Positions 15,914-25,903 are shown, numbered from the stretch's first letter. The stretch: DNA of 35,000 nucleotides from Natranaerofaba carboxydovora (GCF_022539405.1 NZ_CP054394.1:2972501-3007500); one strand, 5' to 3'. Translations and numbers: made by a program. The notes: a model not told the origin generated them from the letters alone.

Positions 15914-17494
15914 ATGAGAAAAATTCAGGTCTTTGATACTACCCTTAGAGACGGGGAGCAGACCCCGGGAGTTAGTTTGTGTACAGAAGAAAAATTAGAA
16001 CTAGCAAAACAGCTATCCCGTTTGGGAGTTGATATTATAGAAGCAGGATTCCCCTTTTCTTCAAAAGGGGAATTTGATGCGTGTAAAGCCATTGCAGATG
16101 AAGTAAAAGGTGTAACCATAGCAGCACTTTCTAGAGCTAACCAAAAAGAAATTGATCTTTGTAAAGATGTATTAAAAGGTGCAGAAAGATCGAGAATTCA
16201 CATATTTGTAGCAACATCTGAGGTACACTTGAAGTATAAACTGCAAAAGAGTAAAGAAGAAGTTTTGAAAATGGCTGTTGATTCTATCAAACATGCTAGA
16301 GGTCATTTTGATGAAATTCAGTTTTCACCTGAAGATGGTGGAAGCGGCAGAACCGACCCCGAATTTTTGCATCAGATAGTAGAAGCAGCAATTGATGCTG
16401 GAGCAGATGTGGTTAACATTCCGGATACAGTTGGGTATCAAACTACGCAGACTTTTTATGACCTAATTAAAGGTATTAAAGAAAATGTTCCAAACGCAGA
16501 TAAGGCTGTTATAAGTGTTCACTGTCATGATGATCTTGGAATGGCGGTGGCAAATACCCTGGCGGGAATAAAAGCTGGTGCAGATCAGATAGAGACAACT
16601 ATAAATGGCCTTGGTGAAAGAGCCGGCAATGCAGCTATGGAAGAAGTTGTTATGGCACTTAAAACAAGAAAAGATTATTATGATGCAGATACCAGGGTGG
16701 ATACCAGGCAGATTTATCGTACCAGTAGACTTGTAAGTAAACTTACTGGTATTAAGATTCAGGCTCATAAATCTGTTGTTGGCGATAATGCCTTTTCTCA
16801 TGAATCAGGGATACATCAGGATGGTATTTTAAAAGAAAAAAGCACTTATGAAATCATGACTCCTGACTCAATTGGCCTTAGCAGTAATACTCTTGCTTTA
16901 GGTAAGCATTCAGGACGACATGCATTTAAGAATAAATTAGATGAACTTGGTTTTAATAATTTAACCGAAGAGCAGTTCCAGAAAGCCTTTGATAAATTCA
17001 AAGACCTGGCTATTAGAAAGAAGAATTTAACTGATAGAGATATTGAGGCTATTGTGGAAAATAGGATATTTGTATATCCACAGGTTTATCAGTGGCTTGA
17101 TTTCCAGGTTCAATCAGGGAACAAGTCGGATGCTATGGCTATGGTAGGTCTAAAAAAAGATAATTCAAAAGTTATAAGAGAAGCAGCCTGTGGTAAAGGT
17201 CCGGTTGATGCTATATATCACACTATAAATAGATTAGTTGGAGAAACATATAAGCTACTTGACTACAATATAAAGTCCGTTACAGGAGGAACAGATGCTT
17301 TAGGTGAGGTGGTAGTTCGTCTTCAAAAAGATGAGATAACTGCTACCGGTCGTGGTATTTCTCCTGATATTTTAGAAGCCAGCGGCAAGGCATATATAGA
17401 CGCGATAAACAAAGTCATAAGTAAAAGGAGTGAGTTAGAAAATGGGTATGACGATGGCGGAGAAGATTTTGGCAAAACATGCCGGAAAGGATAA
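15914..17494 (+). CDS. leuA: 2-isopropylmalate synthase
   Basis: About 526 residues. It joins acetyl-CoA and 2-oxoisovalerate, the first step of the leucine branch. The catalytic barrel begins VFDTTLRDGEQTPGVSL; VHCHDDLGMAVANTLAG carries the metal-binding His pair; GLGERAGNAAMEEVVMAL follows. The C-terminal LeuA regulatory domain with SVTGGTDALGEVVVRL is present, so leucine feedback is likely. I start at ATG 15914 rather than GTG 15905, because the GTG lies inside the GGGAGTG ribosome site. The 3' end overlaps leuC by 53 bp, an unusually long overlap that leaves a short C-terminal tail of low conservation. Confidence 0.95.
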   Translation: MRKIQVFDTTLRDGEQTPGVSLCTEEKLELAKQLSRLGVDIIEAGFPFSSKGEFDACKAIADEVKGVTIAALSRANQKEIDLCKDVLKGAERSRIHIFVATSEVHLKYKLQKSKEEVLKMAVDSIKHARGHFDEIQFSPEDGGSGRTDPEFLHQIVEAAIDAGADVVNIPDTVGYQTTQTFYDLIKGIKENVPNADKAVISVHCHDDLGMAVANTLAGIKAGADQIETTINGLGERAGNAAMEEVVMALKTRKDYYDADTRVDTRQIYRTSRLVSKLTGIKIQAHKSVVGDNAFSHESGIHQDGILKEKSTYEIMTPDSIGLSSNTLALGKHSGRHAFKNKLDELGFNNLTEEQFQKAFDKFKDLAIRKKNLTDRDIEAIVENRIFVYPQVYQWLDFQVQSGNKSDAMAMVGLKKDNSKVIREAACGKGPVDAIYHTINRLVGETYKLLDYNIKSVTGGTDALGEVVVRLQKDEITATGRGISPDILEASGKAYIDAINKVISKRSELENGYDDGGEDFGKTCRKG

Positions 17495-18725
17495 AGTTAA
17501 GGCCGGAGATTTTGTCTTTGCAGAAGTTGATCTATTGTTGGCTAACGATATAACTGGTGTACTTGCCATACAGGAATTTGAAAAACTAGGGGCAGAAAAT
17601 GTATTTGATAAGGACAAAATAACTTTTATCCCGGATCATTTCACCCCAAATAAAGATATACTTTCTGCCAAACAGGCTAAAACTTTAAGGGAATTTTCTA
17701 GAAAACATGATCTGACCCATTATTATGAAGTAGGAAGATGTGGGGTAGAGCATGTCTTTTTACCGGAGCAGGGCATGGTAAAACCTGGAGACCTTGTTGT
17801 AGGTGGGGATTCTCATACCTGTACTTACGGGGGTCTTGGAGTTTTTGCAACAGGTATGGGAAGTACAGACCTTGCCTGTGCTATGGCAACAGGAAGAGTC
17901 TGGCTTAAAGTTCCCGAAACTTTAAGATTTAATATGGAAGGCACTCCTTCAAAGTGGGCTGGAGGAAAAGATCTTATATTGTATATTCTTGGTCAAATAG
18001 GAGTGGATGGAGCAAGGTACAAAGTCATGGAAATAGGGGGAAGTGCTATAGAGTCTCTATCTGTTGAAGGACGTCTTACTATGGCTAATATGGCTATTGA
18101 AGGTGGTGGCAAAACAGCCCTATTTAAAGCAGATGACAAAGCCATGGAATACTTGGATGGTCGGGTAGATAATATAAATGAAATAGAACCTGTTTTCAGT
18201 GACAAAGGCTGCGAATATGAAAAGACATATAACTATAATGTTGAGGGGTTAGAACCTCTGGTTGCACTTCCACACCTTCCTTCAAATGTTAAACCAGTAG
18301 ATGAAGTAGAAGAGACTGTACTTGACCAGGTAGTGATAGGGTCTTGTACCAATGGCCGTATCGAAGACTTAAGAGAAGCTCATCAAATTATAAAAGGCGA
18401 AAAGGCCGACCCAAATTTAAGATTTATAGTTATCCCTGGAAGCCAGGAGGTTTATAAGCAAGCACTAGAAGAAGGTTTGATTGCTGACTTCATAGATGCT
18501 GGAGCAGCTTTTAGTACTCCTACTTGTGGCCCCTGTCTTGGTGGACATATGGGTGTTTTAGCTCCAGGGGAAAAAGCCCTTGTAACTTTTAATAGAAATT
18601 TCATCGGTAGAATGGGTGACCCGGAAAGTCTAGTATATCTATCTAACCCCCAGGTGGCTGCTGCATCAGCGATTACCGGGAAAATCTCCCATCCAAGAGA
18701 GGTGAAACCACATGTCAAAGGATAG
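17442..18725 (+). CDS. leuC: 3-isopropylmalate dehydratase, large subunit (short archaeal/clostridial type)
   Basis: A 427-residue aconitase-family subunit carrying a [4Fe-4S] cluster. With LeuD it isomerises 2- to 3-isopropylmalate. Cluster cysteines are seen in VIGSCTNGRIEDL and TPTCGPCLGG; GGDSHTCTYGGLGVFATGMG is also typical. At about 420 residues it belongs to the shorter LeuC group shared with archaea and related to homoaconitase, and is smaller than the E. coli form (about 466). ATG sits behind AAAAGGAGTGAG within the end of leuA. Its end overlaps leuD by 14 bp. Confidence 0.96.
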   Translation: MGMTMAEKILAKHAGKDKVKAGDFVFAEVDLLLANDITGVLAIQEFEKLGAENVFDKDKITFIPDHFTPNKDILSAKQAKTLREFSRKHDLTHYYEVGRCGVEHVFLPEQGMVKPGDLVVGGDSHTCTYGGLGVFATGMGSTDLACAMATGRVWLKVPETLRFNMEGTPSKWAGGKDLILYILGQIGVDGARYKVMEIGGSAIESLSVEGRLTMANMAIEGGGKTALFKADDKAMEYLDGRVDNINEIEPVFSDKGCEYEKTYNYNVEGLEPLVALPHLPSNVKPVDEVEETVLDQVVIGSCTNGRIEDLREAHQIIKGEKADPNLRFIVIPGSQEVYKQALEEGLIADFIDAGAAFSTPTCGPCLGGHMGVLAPGEKALVTFNRNFIGRMGDPESLVYLSNPQVAAASAITGKISHPREVKPHVKG

Positions 18726-19218
18726 GACAAACAATAGAGCATGGACTTTTGGTAACGATATAGATACGGATGTTATAATTGCGGCCAGATATTTAAGTGT
18801 AGAAAGAGAAGAACTAAAAAAATATGTATTTTGCGACTACAGACCTGAATTTCCTAGAGATGTAAAAGAAGGAGACGTAATTGTAGCCGGAAGGAACTTT
18901 GGCTGTGGCAGTTCTAGAGAACATGCACCTTTAGCAATAAAAGAAGCTGGTGTTAAATATGTTCTTGCAAAGTCCTTTGCTAGGATTTTTTATAGAAATG
19001 CAGTAAACTTAGGAATTTATGCAGTAGAATGCTCTGACAAGCTTGATGATGTAGAAGAGGGAGATGAACTAGAAGTTAATATTAGAGAAGGTAAAGTATA
19101 TAATAAAACCAAGGATTTTGAAATTGAAGCAACTAGTTATCCTCCTTTTATGCTTGAAATTGTTGAAGCAGGAGGGCTTGTACCATATACAAGAGAAAGG
19201 ATTTTGAAAAATGAATAA
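18712..19218 (+). CDS. leuD: 3-isopropylmalate dehydratase, small subunit
   Basis: A 168-residue swivel-domain partner of LeuC. The [14 protein letters not shown] segment near the start and [15 protein letters not shown] are the substrate-binding signatures. The length matches the short type that pairs with the 420-residue LeuC. ATG overlaps leuC by 14 bp, behind GAGAGGTG. Its end overlaps leuB by 8 bp, so the three genes are tightly coupled. Confidence 0.96.
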   Translation: MSKDRTNNRAWTFGNDIDTDVIIAARYLSVEREELKKYVFCDYRPEFPRDVKEGDVIVAGRNFGCGSSREHAPLAIKEAGVKYVLAKSFARIFYRNAVNLGIYAVECSDKLDDVEEGDELEVNIREGKVYNKTKDFEIEATSYPPFMLEIVEAGGLVPYTRERILKNE

Positions 19219-20302
19219 AACATATAAAATCTGTATATTACCAGGAGATGGAATAGGTACTGATATTATAGAAGAAGGAAAAAAAGTGCTTCAAAGAGTA
19301 GCTGAAAAATCAGGTATAAAGCTAGATCTTGAAGAAGGATTAATAGGTGGTATAGCTTATGATAAAGAAGGCACCCCTTTTCCTCAAGATACCTGGGAAA
19401 AAGTAAAAGATGCTGATGCAGTTCTACTTGGTGCAGTTGGTGGGCCTAAATGGGACTGTCTCCCAAGGGACAAAAAGCCTGAAAAAGCACTTCTCGAATT
19501 AAGGAAAGGTTTGAATGTTTATTTGAACTTAAGACCTGTGAAAATATTTCCTTTTCTTGCCGGTATGTCTCCCATCAAAAATATAGCTAATGGTGAGATA
19601 ACACCTGATTTAGTAATAGCTAGAGAACTTTCTAGCGGTATTTATTACGGAGAACCAAAAGATCAGACAGGAAGCGGTGATAATAGAGAAGCTGTGGATA
19701 CTATGAGATATACCTATGAGGAGATTGAAAGAATAACAAGAAAAGCTTTTGAACTAGCAAAGAATAGAAGTGGTAAAGTAACATCAGTAGATAAGGCAAA
19801 TGTTCTTGCATCATCAGGGCTATGGCGAGATGTAGTCAATGAAATATCTAATGATTATCCAGATGTTGAACTTGATCATATCTTGGTAGATAATTGTGCT
19901 ATGCAGGTAGTCCTTAACCCTCAAGACTTTGATGTGATGTTATGTCCTAATATGTTTGGAGATATAATTAGTGATCTTGCTTCAGTTTTACCTGGCTCTA
20001 TAGGGCTTATGCCTTCTGCAAGTCTTGGTGAAGGTAGAAAAGGCCTCTACGAGCCTGTTCATGGATCTGCTCCGGACATAGCAGGTCAGGGTAAAGCAAA
20101 CCCTTTAGCAACGATTTTGAGTGTTGCTATGCTTTTGGAGATGACCCTTGGTCTAGGGGATGAAGCAAGAACAGTCGAAAAGGCAGTTTATGACGTTCTA
20201 AATGAAGGTTATAGGACTCATGATCTTTATTATGATGAAAAGAAGGAAACTCTTGTTAGCACACAAGAGATGGGAGATTTAATAACAGATAGAATTGTAT
20301 AA
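19211..20302 (+). CDS. leuB: 3-isopropylmalate dehydrogenase
   Basis: A 363-residue NAD-dependent oxidative decarboxylase that forms 2-oxoisocaproate, later aminated by IlvE. Seen: LPGDGIGTDIIEEG at the start, LLGAVGGPKWD, ELSSGIYYGEP, VDNCAMQVVLNPQDFDVMLCPNMFGDI (catalytic Lys/Asp region before it), and GSAPDIAGQGKANPLATILS for NAD binding. Length is normal. ATG overlaps leuD by 8 bp. It is the last gene of the operon, followed by a strong terminator. Confidence 0.97.
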   Translation: MNKTYKICILPGDGIGTDIIEEGKKVLQRVAEKSGIKLDLEEGLIGGIAYDKEGTPFPQDTWEKVKDADAVLLGAVGGPKWDCLPRDKKPEKALLELRKGLNVYLNLRPVKIFPFLAGMSPIKNIANGEITPDLVIARELSSGIYYGEPKDQTGSGDNREAVDTMRYTYEEIERITRKAFELAKNRSGKVTSVDKANVLASSGLWRDVVNEISNDYPDVELDHILVDNCAMQVVLNPQDFDVMLCPNMFGDIISDLASVLPGSIGLMPSASLGEGRKGLYEPVHGSAPDIAGQGKANPLATILSVAMLLEMTLGLGDEARTVEKAVYDVLNEGYRTHDLYYDEKKETLVSTQEMGDLITDRIV

Positions 20303-20311
20303 TAGCTTATT

Positions 20312-20360
20312 TAAAACCCCTGTTGTTTGGACTAATATAAGTCCTTCAATAGGGTTTTTT
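20312..20360 (+). terminator. Terminator of the ilv-leu operon
   Basis: AAAACCC with an extended stem (inner GGACT/AGTCC, outer AACCC/GGGTT) ends in six Ts. It lies 10 bp after leuB. Confidence 0.9.
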
Positions 20361-20437
20361 AAATGAATATAACATATTTTTAATAGACACATACAATGAA
20401 GCATAATAAATACAAAAGAGTTTTTGGAGGTGCTTTT

Positions 20438-21541
20438 TTGTCAGTCAAAGGAAAAACAAAAGTAGTTGTTGTTTTTGGTGGAAGGTCTGGGGAACACGAG
20501 GTTAGCTTAAAGTCTGCTAAAAGCGTTATGGAGGCTCTAGATAAGACTAAATTTGAAATTATTCCTATTGGAATTAAAAAAGATGGAAAATGGATATCTG
20601 GTGATAACCCATGGGACGAACTTTATTATAATAAAGAGTCAGGGAAAAATTTTGAAGTTACTTTGCTTCCTAAACCTGGGATGGGGCTTTGGAGATTAAA
20701 TCCAATGGAAAAATTAACAGATGTAGATGTTATTTTTCCGGTTTTACATGGAACGTATGGTGAAGATGGCACTTTGCAGGGGTTTTTGGAACTTTGTGAT
20801 ATCCCGTATGTTGGTTCTGGAGTTATTGGCTCTTCGCTAGGTATGGACAAAGTATTAATGAAAAAAATATTTCTATATGAAGGATTGAAAATTTCTAACT
20901 TTAAAGGTATTATCAGAAGAAAATGGGAAAAAGATAAGAAAAAATATATAAAAGAGATTGAAGAAACCCTCGAATATCCAGTTTTCGTTAAACCTGCGAA
21001 CCTTGGCTCTAGTGTAGGAATATCAAAGGTTAAATCATCTAACGAATTAGAAGATGCAGTTGATAATGCCTGTAAATTTGACAGCAAGGTTGTAGTTGAA
21101 GAAAATATAGAAGGTAAAGAAATTGAAGTAAGTGTCTTAGGAAATGAGAGTCCCAAAACCAGTGTTTGTGGAGAAATAATACCGTCAAAAGAGTTTTACG
21201 ACTATGAAGCTAAATATTTAGACGATGACAGTGAATTGATAATTCCAGCTCCAATTTCAGACAAATTATCTGATGAAACTAGAAATATAGCAAAAAAAGC
21301 ATTTATGGCATTAGATGCTAAGGGGCTAGCTAGGATAGATTTTTTTGTAAATAATGATACGGAAGACATATATATTAATGAGATTAACACAATGCCAGGG
21401 TTCACAGAGATTAGCATGTATCCAAAATTGTGGAATTACACTGGAATTTCATACGAAGAATTACTTACAGAAGTGATAGAACTTTCATTTATGGTCCATG
21501 AAGACAAGAAGCGTAACCAAACTGATTTTAAACAGTATTAA
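20438..21541 (+). CDS. ddl: D-alanine--D-alanine ligase
   Basis: An ATP-grasp enzyme that joins two D-alanines for peptidoglycan. I take TTG 20438 as start (367 residues), because GGAGGTG lies 7 nt before it; an in-frame ATG at 20396 has no ribosome site. Motifs: VVFGGRSGEHEVSLKSAKSV, LHGTYGEDGTLQGFLELC, YVGSGVIGSSLGMDK, VKPANLGSSVGIS, and INEINTMPGFTEISMYPKLW with metal ligands near the end. The EFYDYEAKY segment is usual for D-Ala-D-Ala ligases, not D-lactate forms. It forms its own unit between the leuB terminator and the pdxS promoter. Confidence 0.95.
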   Translation: MSVKGKTKVVVVFGGRSGEHEVSLKSAKSVMEALDKTKFEIIPIGIKKDGKWISGDNPWDELYYNKESGKNFEVTLLPKPGMGLWRLNPMEKLTDVDVIFPVLHGTYGEDGTLQGFLELCDIPYVGSGVIGSSLGMDKVLMKKIFLYEGLKISNFKGIIRRKWEKDKKKYIKEIEETLEYPVFVKPANLGSSVGISKVKSSNELEDAVDNACKFDSKVVVEENIEGKEIEVSVLGNESPKTSVCGEIIPSKEFYDYEAKYLDDDSELIIPAPISDKLSDETRNIAKKAFMALDAKGLARIDFFVNNDTEDIYINEINTMPGFTEISMYPKLWNYTGISYEELLTEVIELSFMVHEDKKRNQTDFKQY

Positions 21542-21559
21542 ATTATTATTATAGGCTTC

Positions 21560-21588
21560 TTGTTATTTAATTTTAGCTATAGTACAAT
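21560..21588 (+). promoter_or_regulatory. Probable promoter of pdxST
   Basis: TTGTTA (21560-21565), 17-bp spacer, TACAAT (21583-21588). It lies about 55 bp before the pdxS start and after the ddl stop. Confidence 0.6.
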
Positions 21589-21643
21589 AATGTAATACAG
21601 TTATAAACATTCACACCGATAATAGCAAGGGAGGAAATAGTAA

Positions 21644-22528
21644 ATGGTTGAAAAAGGGACTTATCGTGTAAAAAAAGGAATGGCAAGCATGCAAAAAGGC
21701 GGAGTTATAATGGATGTAACAACTGCCGAAGAAGCTATAATAGCGGAAAAATCAGGAGCTGTGGCAGTAATGGCTCTAGAGAAGGTTCCAGCAGATATTA
21801 GAGCAGGCGGCGGAGTGGCGAGAATGGCTGACCCAGTTGTTATTGAAGAAATTATGAGTGCAGTATCCATACCTGTAATGGCAAAGGCTAGAATAGGGCA
21901 CTTTGTGGAGGCCAAAATACTAGAAAGCCTTGAGATAGATTATATAGATGAAAGTGAAGTCTTAACTCCAGCAGATGAAAGATACCATATTGATAAACAT
22001 AAGTTTAATGTACCTTTTGTATGTGGAGCTAGAAACTTAGGTGAAGCACTTAGAAGAGTCGGTGAAGGTGCTGCAATGTTGAGAACTAAAGGAGAAGCAG
22101 GGACTGGTAATGTGGTAGAAGCGGTCAAGCATATGAGAACAGTGATGAGTGATATAAGAAAAGTAGTTAATATGCCTGATGATGAACTTATGACTGAAGC
22201 CAAGGAACTTGGAGCTCCTTATGAACTTTTAAAAGAAGTTAAAGAACAGGGTAGACTTCCTGTTGTTAATTTTGCAGCTGGTGGTGTCGCTACTCCTGCC
22301 GATGCTGCTTTGATGATGCACCTTGGTGCAGACGGTGTGTTTGTAGGTTCTGGAATATTTAAGTCAGGAAACCCTGAAAAAAGGGCAGAGGCCATAGTAG
22401 AAGCGGCCACAAATTATGAGGATTATTCTCATCTTGCTGAAGTATCGAAAAATCTAGGGGAAGCTATGGTAGGAATAAATATATCCGATATTGACGATGA
22501 ACAGAGAATGCAGGACAGAGGTTGGTAA
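21644..22528 (+). CDS. pdxS: Pyridoxal 5'-phosphate synthase, PdxS subunit
   Basis: A 294-residue TIM-barrel synthase that builds PLP from ribose 5-phosphate, glyceraldehyde 3-phosphate and ammonia supplied by PdxT. D24 (GGVIMDV) and K81 ([17 protein letters not shown]) match the known catalytic aspartate and lysine. [11 protein letters not shown] holds the second lysine region. The C-terminal [21 protein letters not shown] is the phosphate site. Length is normal. ATG follows GGGAGGAAATAG. pdxT follows 20 bp later. Confidence 0.97.
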   Translation: MVEKGTYRVKKGMASMQKGGVIMDVTTAEEAIIAEKSGAVAVMALEKVPADIRAGGGVARMADPVVIEEIMSAVSIPVMAKARIGHFVEAKILESLEIDYIDESEVLTPADERYHIDKHKFNVPFVCGARNLGEALRRVGEGAAMLRTKGEAGTGNVVEAVKHMRTVMSDIRKVVNMPDDELMTEAKELGAPYELLKEVKEQGRLPVVNFAAGGVATPADAALMMHLGADGVFVGSGIFKSGNPEKRAEAIVEAATNYEDYSHLAEVSKNLGEAMVGINISDIDDEQRMQDRGW

Positions 22529-22551
22529 AATTTAAGGAGTGGTAGAGGTTG

Positions 22552-23130
22552 ATGGATGTAAATATTGGAGTACTTGCTTTTCAAGGAGCTATTGATGAAC
22601 ACTTGGACATGCTTAATAAATGTAATGTTAAAGCTATAAAAGTTAAAAAAGTCGAAGATTTAGATGAAATTAACGGCCTTATTCTACCCGGTGGAGAAAG
22701 TACTACGATTGGAAGTTTTTTAGAGAGAAAAAATATGATTGAACCTATAAAAAAGTTTGCCAAAAAAGGATATCCTGTTATGGGTACATGCGCTGGCCTT
22801 GTCCTTCTTGCTAAACAGGTAGAAGGTCAGGATAAAGCATTTCTACAGTTAATGAATATTACCGTAAGAAGAAATGCCTTTGGAAGACAAAAGGATAGTT
22901 TTGAATCATACTTAGATATACCAGAAATAGGGAAGGAAGAGTTTAAAGGTGTTTTTATAAGGGCACCTTTAATAACTAGAACAGGGGATAAGGTAAAAAA
23001 ACTTTGCAGCGTAGATGGAAAAATTGTTGCTGCAAGAGAAGAAAACCTTATTGTTGGTGCTTTTCACCCGGAGCTTACAGATGATATAAGATGGCACAAA
23101 TACTTTGTAAATATGTCTAAATATGCATAA
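22552..23130 (+). CDS. pdxT: Pyridoxal 5'-phosphate synthase, glutaminase subunit PdxT
   Basis: About 192 residues, a class I glutaminase that feeds ammonia to PdxS. The nucleophile cysteine is in GTCAGLVLLA; the His-Glu pair is in FHPELTDDIRWH; LPGGESTTIG binds glutamine. ATG 22552 or the TTG one codon earlier could be the start behind AAGGAG. The pair sits upstream of serS as in Bacillus. Confidence 0.95.
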   Translation: MDVNIGVLAFQGAIDEHLDMLNKCNVKAIKVKKVEDLDEINGLILPGGESTTIGSFLERKNMIEPIKKFAKKGYPVMGTCAGLVLLAKQVEGQDKAFLQLMNITVRRNAFGRQKDSFESYLDIPEIGKEEFKGVFIRAPLITRTGDKVKKLCSVDGKIVAAREENLIVGAFHPELTDDIRWHKYFVNMSKYA

Positions 23131-23226
23131 AAAATGCATTATATGAAAAAAATTAAAAGATATATAAAGGGATATTAATGAGAAGTTATAGGGCTCTGCT
23201 TAACATGGCTGCAAGGGGGAAGAAAA

Positions 23227-24498
23227 ATGCTTGATATTAAATTTGTTAGAAATAATCCAGAAGTTGCTAGTACCGCTGCAAAAAACAAAGGAGAAGAAGA
23301 TTATGTAAATGAAATTTTGGCATACGATGAAAAAAGAAGGGAAAAATTACAGCAAGTTGAAAAATTAAAAGCGAAGAGAAACGAAGTTTCAAAAGAAATA
23401 GGCAAAGCTAAAAAATCTGGCAAAGAACCAGAAGAAGAAATAAAAGAGATGAAAAAAGTCTCTGATGAAATAAAAGAGATGGATGAAGAAATAAAAGAAA
23501 TTAACGATAAGCTTCAGGATTTATTGCTTCGATTACCTAATGTTCCTGATGACGCAGTACCTGTTGGTAGTGATGAGGAAGATAATGTAGAAGTGAGAAA
23601 ATGGAAAGAGCCCCAAGAAGAAGAGCATTTAATACCGCACTGGGATGTGGCAGATGAATTAGGCATTATAGATTTTGAGAGAGCTGGTAAAATAACCGGA
23701 TCTAGATTCGCTGCTTATATGGGGGAAGGGGCAAGATTAGAGAGAGCGCTTATTAACTTTATGATAGATATACATACTAGAGATCACGGTTATACCGAGG
23801 TTTTTCCTCCTTTTATTGTTAATGAAGCTTCAATGACAGGTACTGGACAGCTTCCCAAATTTACTGAAGATATGTTTAAACTTGAAGAATTTGACTATTA
23901 TTTGATACCAACAGCAGAAGTGCCAGTCACAAATTTGTATTCTAATGAAATTATTTCTGGTGAGAATTTGCCCTTGTATTATGTAGCTTATAGTGCTTGT
24001 TTTAGAAAAGAGGCTGGTGCTCATGGAAGAGATACCAGAGGACTCATAAGACAACATCAATTCAACAAAGTTGAGCTTGTTAAATTTTCAAAACCCGAAG
24101 AATCTTATAAAGAGCTTGACAAATTAGTCGCAGATGCTGAAAAAATACTGCAGCTATTGGAACTACCTTACAGAGTAATGTTAATGTGCAGTGGAGATCT
24201 TGGCTTTGCAGCAGCCAAAAAATATGATATAGAAGTTTGGATGCCTGGTTATTCTACCTATAGAGAAATTTCGTCTTGTAGTAATTTTGAAGATTTTCAA
24301 GCAAGGAGAGCTGATATTAAATATAGACCTGACAAAAACGAAAAAGCAAGATATGTACATACATTAAATGGGTCAGGAATTGCCGTGGGTAGAACAGTTG
24401 CAGCTTTATTAGAAAATCACAGGCAGCCGGATGGATCAGTATGGATTCCTACTCCATTACAAGGATATATGGGTGGATTAGAATATATTAAACCTTAA
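23227..24498 (+). CDS. serS: Seryl-tRNA synthetase
   Basis: A 423-residue class II synthetase that charges tRNA-Ser. Residues about 30-105 form the antiparallel coiled-coil arm (very K/E rich) that grips the long variable arm of tRNA-Ser. Motif 2 is [20 protein letters not shown]; motif 3 is [22 protein letters not shown] follows AAGGGGGAAG. No T-box was seen before it; the 96-bp gap after pdxT is AT-rich. Three tRNA-Ser genes follow within about 1.1 kb. Confidence 0.97.
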   Translation: MLDIKFVRNNPEVASTAAKNKGEEDYVNEILAYDEKRREKLQQVEKLKAKRNEVSKEIGKAKKSGKEPEEEIKEMKKVSDEIKEMDEEIKEINDKLQDLLLRLPNVPDDAVPVGSDEEDNVEVRKWKEPQEEEHLIPHWDVADELGIIDFERAGKITGSRFAAYMGEGARLERALINFMIDIHTRDHGYTEVFPPFIVNEASMTGTGQLPKFTEDMFKLEEFDYYLIPTAEVPVTNLYSNEIISGENLPLYYVAYSACFRKEAGAHGRDTRGLIRQHQFNKVELVKFSKPEESYKELDKLVADAEKILQLLELPYRVMLMCSGDLGFAAAKKYDIEVWMPGYSTYREISSCSNFEDFQARRADIKYRPDKNEKARYVHTLNGSGIAVGRTVAALLENHRQPDGSVWIPTPLQGYMGGLEYIKP

Positions 24499-24539
24499 CT
24501 TTGAACCTTAAAATATTTATAAAGATTATATATAAAAGA

Positions 24540-24568
24540 TTGACACAGTATCTTGCGTGTGTTATACT
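24540..24568 (+). promoter_or_regulatory. Strong promoter of the tRNA cluster
   Basis: TTGACA (24540-24545), 17-bp spacer, TATACT (24563-24568). The start lies about 50 bp before the first tRNA. A short hairpin, TTATGC/GCATAA (24571-24597), sits in the 5' leader. A weaker second promoter, TTTAAT-17-TACAAT (24735-24763), precedes the second tRNA. Confidence 0.8.
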
Positions 24569-24624
24569 TTCTTATGCCTTTCAAAAGGGCAGCATAAAAG
24601 TTAATAAAAGTATATGAGAAACTT

Positions 24625-24715
24625 GGAGGGGTGTCCGAGTCCGGCTAAAGGAGCTGGTCTTGAAAACCAGTGCTCGCTTCGCGGGCCGTGGGTTCGAATC
24701 CCACCCCCTCCGCCA
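24625..24715 (+). tRNA. tRNA-Ser (anticodon TGA)
   Basis: Acceptor GGAGGGG pairs with CCCCTCC; the anticodon stem-loop CTGGTCTTGAAAACCAG shows TGA; there is a long variable arm; T loop GGGTTCGAATCCC; CCA is encoded. It is 91 nt long, normal for tRNA-Ser. Confidence 0.96.
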
Positions 24716-24777
24716 TTTTCCTAAAATATTGTACTTTAATTTGTTTAAAAAGTATGGTACAATGCTATAGCACACTC

Positions 24778-24875
<98 letters not shown>

Positions 24876-24915
24876 TTGTATAACTAAGAGTTTAATAAAT
24901 TAGCTAAAACTAGGT

Positions 24916-24992
24916 GCGCCCGTAGCTCAGCTGGATAGAGTAACTGACTACGAATCAGGAGGTCGGAGGTTCGAATCCTCCCGGGCGCGCCA
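24916..24992 (+). tRNA. tRNA-Arg (anticodon ACG)
   Basis: Acceptor GCGCCCG with CGGGCGC; anticodon stem-loop CTGACTACGAATCAG shows ACG; T loop GAGGTTCGAATCCTC; CCA is encoded. 77 nt. Its A34 is the wobble adenosine normally changed to inosine by TadA, whose gene begins 15 bp downstream. Confidence 0.96.
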
Positions 24993-25006
24993 TATTGGTG
25001 TTTAAA

Positions 25007-25465
25007 ATGAATAAAAAAGATATAGATGTTTTTTTTATGCAATTAGCCCTAAAGGAAGCACAAAAAGCTTTTGATATGGATGAAGTACCAATAGGTGCGG
25101 TTGTAGTAAGAGATGACAAGGTAATATCAAAGGCCTATAACAAAAAAGAACTTATAAATGATGCAACTGCTCATGCAGAAATACTAGCTATTAGAGATGC
25201 TGGGGCAAAACTAAATAGCTGGCGCTTGACTGGTTGTACTTTGTACGTTACAATTGAGCCCTGCCCCATGTGTGCGGGTGCCATTATTCAATCAAGAATT
25301 GAGAGAGTTGTTTTTGGAGCTTTTGATAAAAAGGCGTGGGGCAATTTGTCCTCAGAAAAGATATTGAAAAATCAGGAACTAAATCATCGGGTAGAGTTAA
25401 AGGCCAAAGTTCTTGAAGAAAAGTGTATAGAAGTTATGAGAAGTTTTTTTAAACGATTAAGGTAA
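25007..25465 (+). CDS. tadA: tRNA-specific adenosine deaminase
   Basis: A zinc deaminase of about 152 residues that converts A34 to inosine in tRNA-Arg(ACG), letting one tRNA read CGU, CGC and CGA. The catalytic H56-A-E58 (TAHAEILAI) and the P-C86-P-M-C89 zinc motif are present. I start at ATG 25007; an upstream TTG at 24995 is in frame but sits 3 bp behind the tRNA. No strong ribosome site is seen. Gene and substrate tRNA very likely share a transcript, with RNase cleavage at the tRNA 3' end leaving a very short leader. Confidence 0.95.
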   Translation: MNKKDIDVFFMQLALKEAQKAFDMDEVPIGAVVVRDDKVISKAYNKKELINDATAHAEILAIRDAGAKLNSWRLTGCTLYVTIEPCPMCAGAIIQSRIERVVFGAFDKKAWGNLSSEKILKNQELNHRVELKAKVLEEKCIEVMRSFFKRLR

Positions 25466-25511
25466 TTATTTTATTAATATAAATAATATGGATAAAGAAT
25501 GATATATATCT

Positions 25512-25606
<95 letters not shown>

Positions 25607-25627
25607 TTAATAAGAAAATAAATAATC

Positions 25628-25903
25628 TCGGCCGTGCTAGACGGGGAGGTAGCGGTGCCCTGTACCTGCAATCCGCTATAGCAGGGTTTAATTCCCGGCC
25701 TGAGGCCTCCTTTAGGTGTGGTCTGGCCTGAGTAAGTGGTGTCGATGGTTGGGTCCTATGCAACACAGGCCTATGAACCCCGTCAGATCCGGAAGGAAGC
25801 AGCGGTAAGTAGGTTACCTGTGTGTGCCATGGGGTCGCCTGACCGGAGCTAACTGTTCAGGTAACGCATAGCCTAAAGTGGTCAAGGGCGGGTGCACGGC
25901 CGA
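25628..25903 (+). ncRNA. ffs: Signal recognition particle RNA, large Bacillus type
   Basis: About 276 nt, with ends TCGGCCGTGC and GCACGGCCGA pairing as the closing helix. The Ffh-binding loop GTCAGATCCGGAAGGAAGC is at about 25784-25802. The extra length relative to the 114-nt E. coli RNA fits the Alu-domain-containing form of Bacillus and clostridia. It lies directly before dnaX, as in B. subtilis. Reading frames on either strand here are chance. Confidence 0.96.
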
